From Stomoxys calcitrans (Eukaryota > Arthropoda > Insecta > Diptera > Muscidae): a DNA stretch of 64,000 nt. Shown one piece after another: positions 63,146 to 64,000 of this stretch (position 1 is its first letter; every line of letters starts with the position of its first letter). The stretch is from NCBI RefSeq assembly GCF_963082655.1, contig NC_081552.1:187810075-187874074 (forward strand), given 5' to 3'. The translations under genes and the position numbers were made by a program. The notes beneath the pieces are model-generated. The model did no database searches, had not been told where the DNA came from, and saw only the letters and a list, made by a program, of their open reading frames with translations.

Positions 63146-64000
63146 TGCAGTAAGTACTTGTTAACGAATCCTTCAGTATAATCTTCGTAAGGGAGACATT
63201 GTTTTGTTATCTAATCTAACAATTATTTGCTTGCCTTCGGAATAAAACTGTGCGAAAATGGTTATGCTTCAATTGAACAGAAGGAACTGAAATCTGAACA
63301 GAAGGAACTGAAGTCTGAACAGAAGGAACTGAAGTCTGAACAGATGGAACTGAAGTCTTTGTATCTAACATTGAACCCTAACTACAGTACAAAGTCTAAG
63401 TAGTCGGTCATCAAACCAAATCGATCCGCCTACAGCTCTGGCAAATGTCTTGGAACCAAAGATTCTAAAAAACGGGTAGATTGCGGTGGAACCCAATCAA
63501 GAAAGACTGGGCACACAATGTCTAGTCAATATGGCTTTTCCGTCGGAGTTTCAAGACGACATATTCGAAAAAGTTTACAACCAAATAAGCGATCTCACTG
63601 CATTGCCCGAAAATACATCAAAATCGTCATTGGAAACGACCAACTGCCACGAATTTTTAGAGATGATTTATTTCATACCTCTTCCATGATGCCAACTGCC
63701 CAGAGCACCATTTTTTTAATATCCTGCAAAAGTCTAACGGCTTGCACTCAATGGAAAAGGACGACCCAATTACCTTAAACTCAATTATGCCTTGAAACTG
63801 AATTTAATTTTTTTTTGCGACAATCCCGTGGTAGTGCAGCAACAACAGGAGATGAGCAAACAACATCAGTTTAACAGAACTATGGAAAATTTAAAATGGT
63901 CCTAGTTTTTGTTTCAATTTTGACAGCCTTGTGTTGGAGTAAATACAATCACGTTATACAGTTCAGTGCACTTTTCGAAACCTTCCTTCTCAGATTGTGT
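63146..64000. other. unassigned right edge
   Basis: No transposon signature recognised apart from the 21-bp repeat. A plus-strand frame of 67 codons (63486-63689, MEPNQERLGTQCLVNMAFPS) has no family I know. With the heptad repeat it could be part of a host gene or an unfamiliar element continuing beyond the window. Confidence 0.4.
63275..63357 (+). repeat. 21-bp tandem repeat coding for a heptad
   Basis: Four units of CTGAACAGAAGGAACTGAAGT with few changes. In one plus-strand frame they read as EQKELKS repeated four times, inside an open stretch from about 63214 (NNYLLAFGIKLCENGYASI) to the stop at 63401. The seven-residue period with Leu fits a short coiled coil. No start codon or splice signal is proven. 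Confidence 0.75.

Noticed and set aside
1..64000. A previously undescribed multi-gene system
   Set aside because: I looked for clusters of intact, co-oriented genes and found none. The window is nested repeats; the notable signals are structural features of those repeats.

Overview
The window reads as gene-poor, transposon-saturated DNA from a higher fly, most likely a calyptrate muscoid (house-fly or stable-fly type). The evidence is the relics themselves: mariner, jockey-type, R1-like and endonuclease/reverse-transcriptase non-LTR elements of dipteran type, and above all dozens of copies of a DINE-1/INE-1-like element (a Helentron-associated interspersed element, called HINE here). The species cannot be fixed from the sequence. 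I found no intact protein-coding gene, no functional tRNA or rRNA gene and no CRISPR array. Nearly every open frame is an accident of repeats or part of a decayed transposon.

HINE architecture as seen here: a 5' end starting (T)n-TATACCC, a conserved block with TATAAAGTATATATATTC and CTTGATC, a GACG/GACA microsatellite, a body of tandem units with a 153-bp period, then a 3' end made of GGTGGTGGGTAT (or GGTGGAGGGTAT), a GC-rich hairpin and a terminal CTTGTT. A 'minus' copy therefore starts on the + strand with AACAAGTAAA and the hairpin. Three subfamilies are present: HINE-A (TACCCTCCACCAT ends), HINE-B (TACCCACCACC ends) and HINE-C (a hairpin of different sequence). DINE-1 kinship comes from remembered family features, not from a search.

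Layout. 1-3.3 kb: HINE-A and HINE-B, a mariner relic, HINE-A. 3.4-6.5 kb: a decayed jockey-type element on the minus strand, split by a HINE piece. 7.3-13.1 kb: HINEs, a 237-bp mariner MITE, a mariner relic and a tRNA-derived SINE. 13.1-16.4 kb: HINE-A, a reverse-transcriptase relic, another repeat family and a mariner relic. 16.4-18.0 kb: the longest stretch without recognised repeats. 18.0-25.3 kb: nested HINEs and two copies of one defective retrotransposon, then R1-like and I/jockey-like 3' pieces. 25.3-31.9 kb: solo HINE ends, a second SINE family, a retrotransposon 5'-like repeat and two mariner relics. 31.9-47.3 kb: almost pure HINE, with head-to-tail arrays and nests. 47.9-51.7 kb: HINE-C and a retrotransposon rearranged by a probable 1.4-kb inversion. 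52.0-53.5 kb: 65-bp and 49-bp satellites. 54.0-62.7 kb: an R1-like RNase H relic split by HINE-A, a second HINE array, and more HINEs. 62.7-63.1 kb: a retrotransposon 3' end. 63.1-64.0 kb: unassigned, with a heptad-coding 21-bp repeat.

The parts do not act together as a pathway. What can be read is insertion order, and the best signals are structural: the shared 153-bp unit, hairpins conserved in shape but not in sequence, same-orientation arrays, and the inversion.
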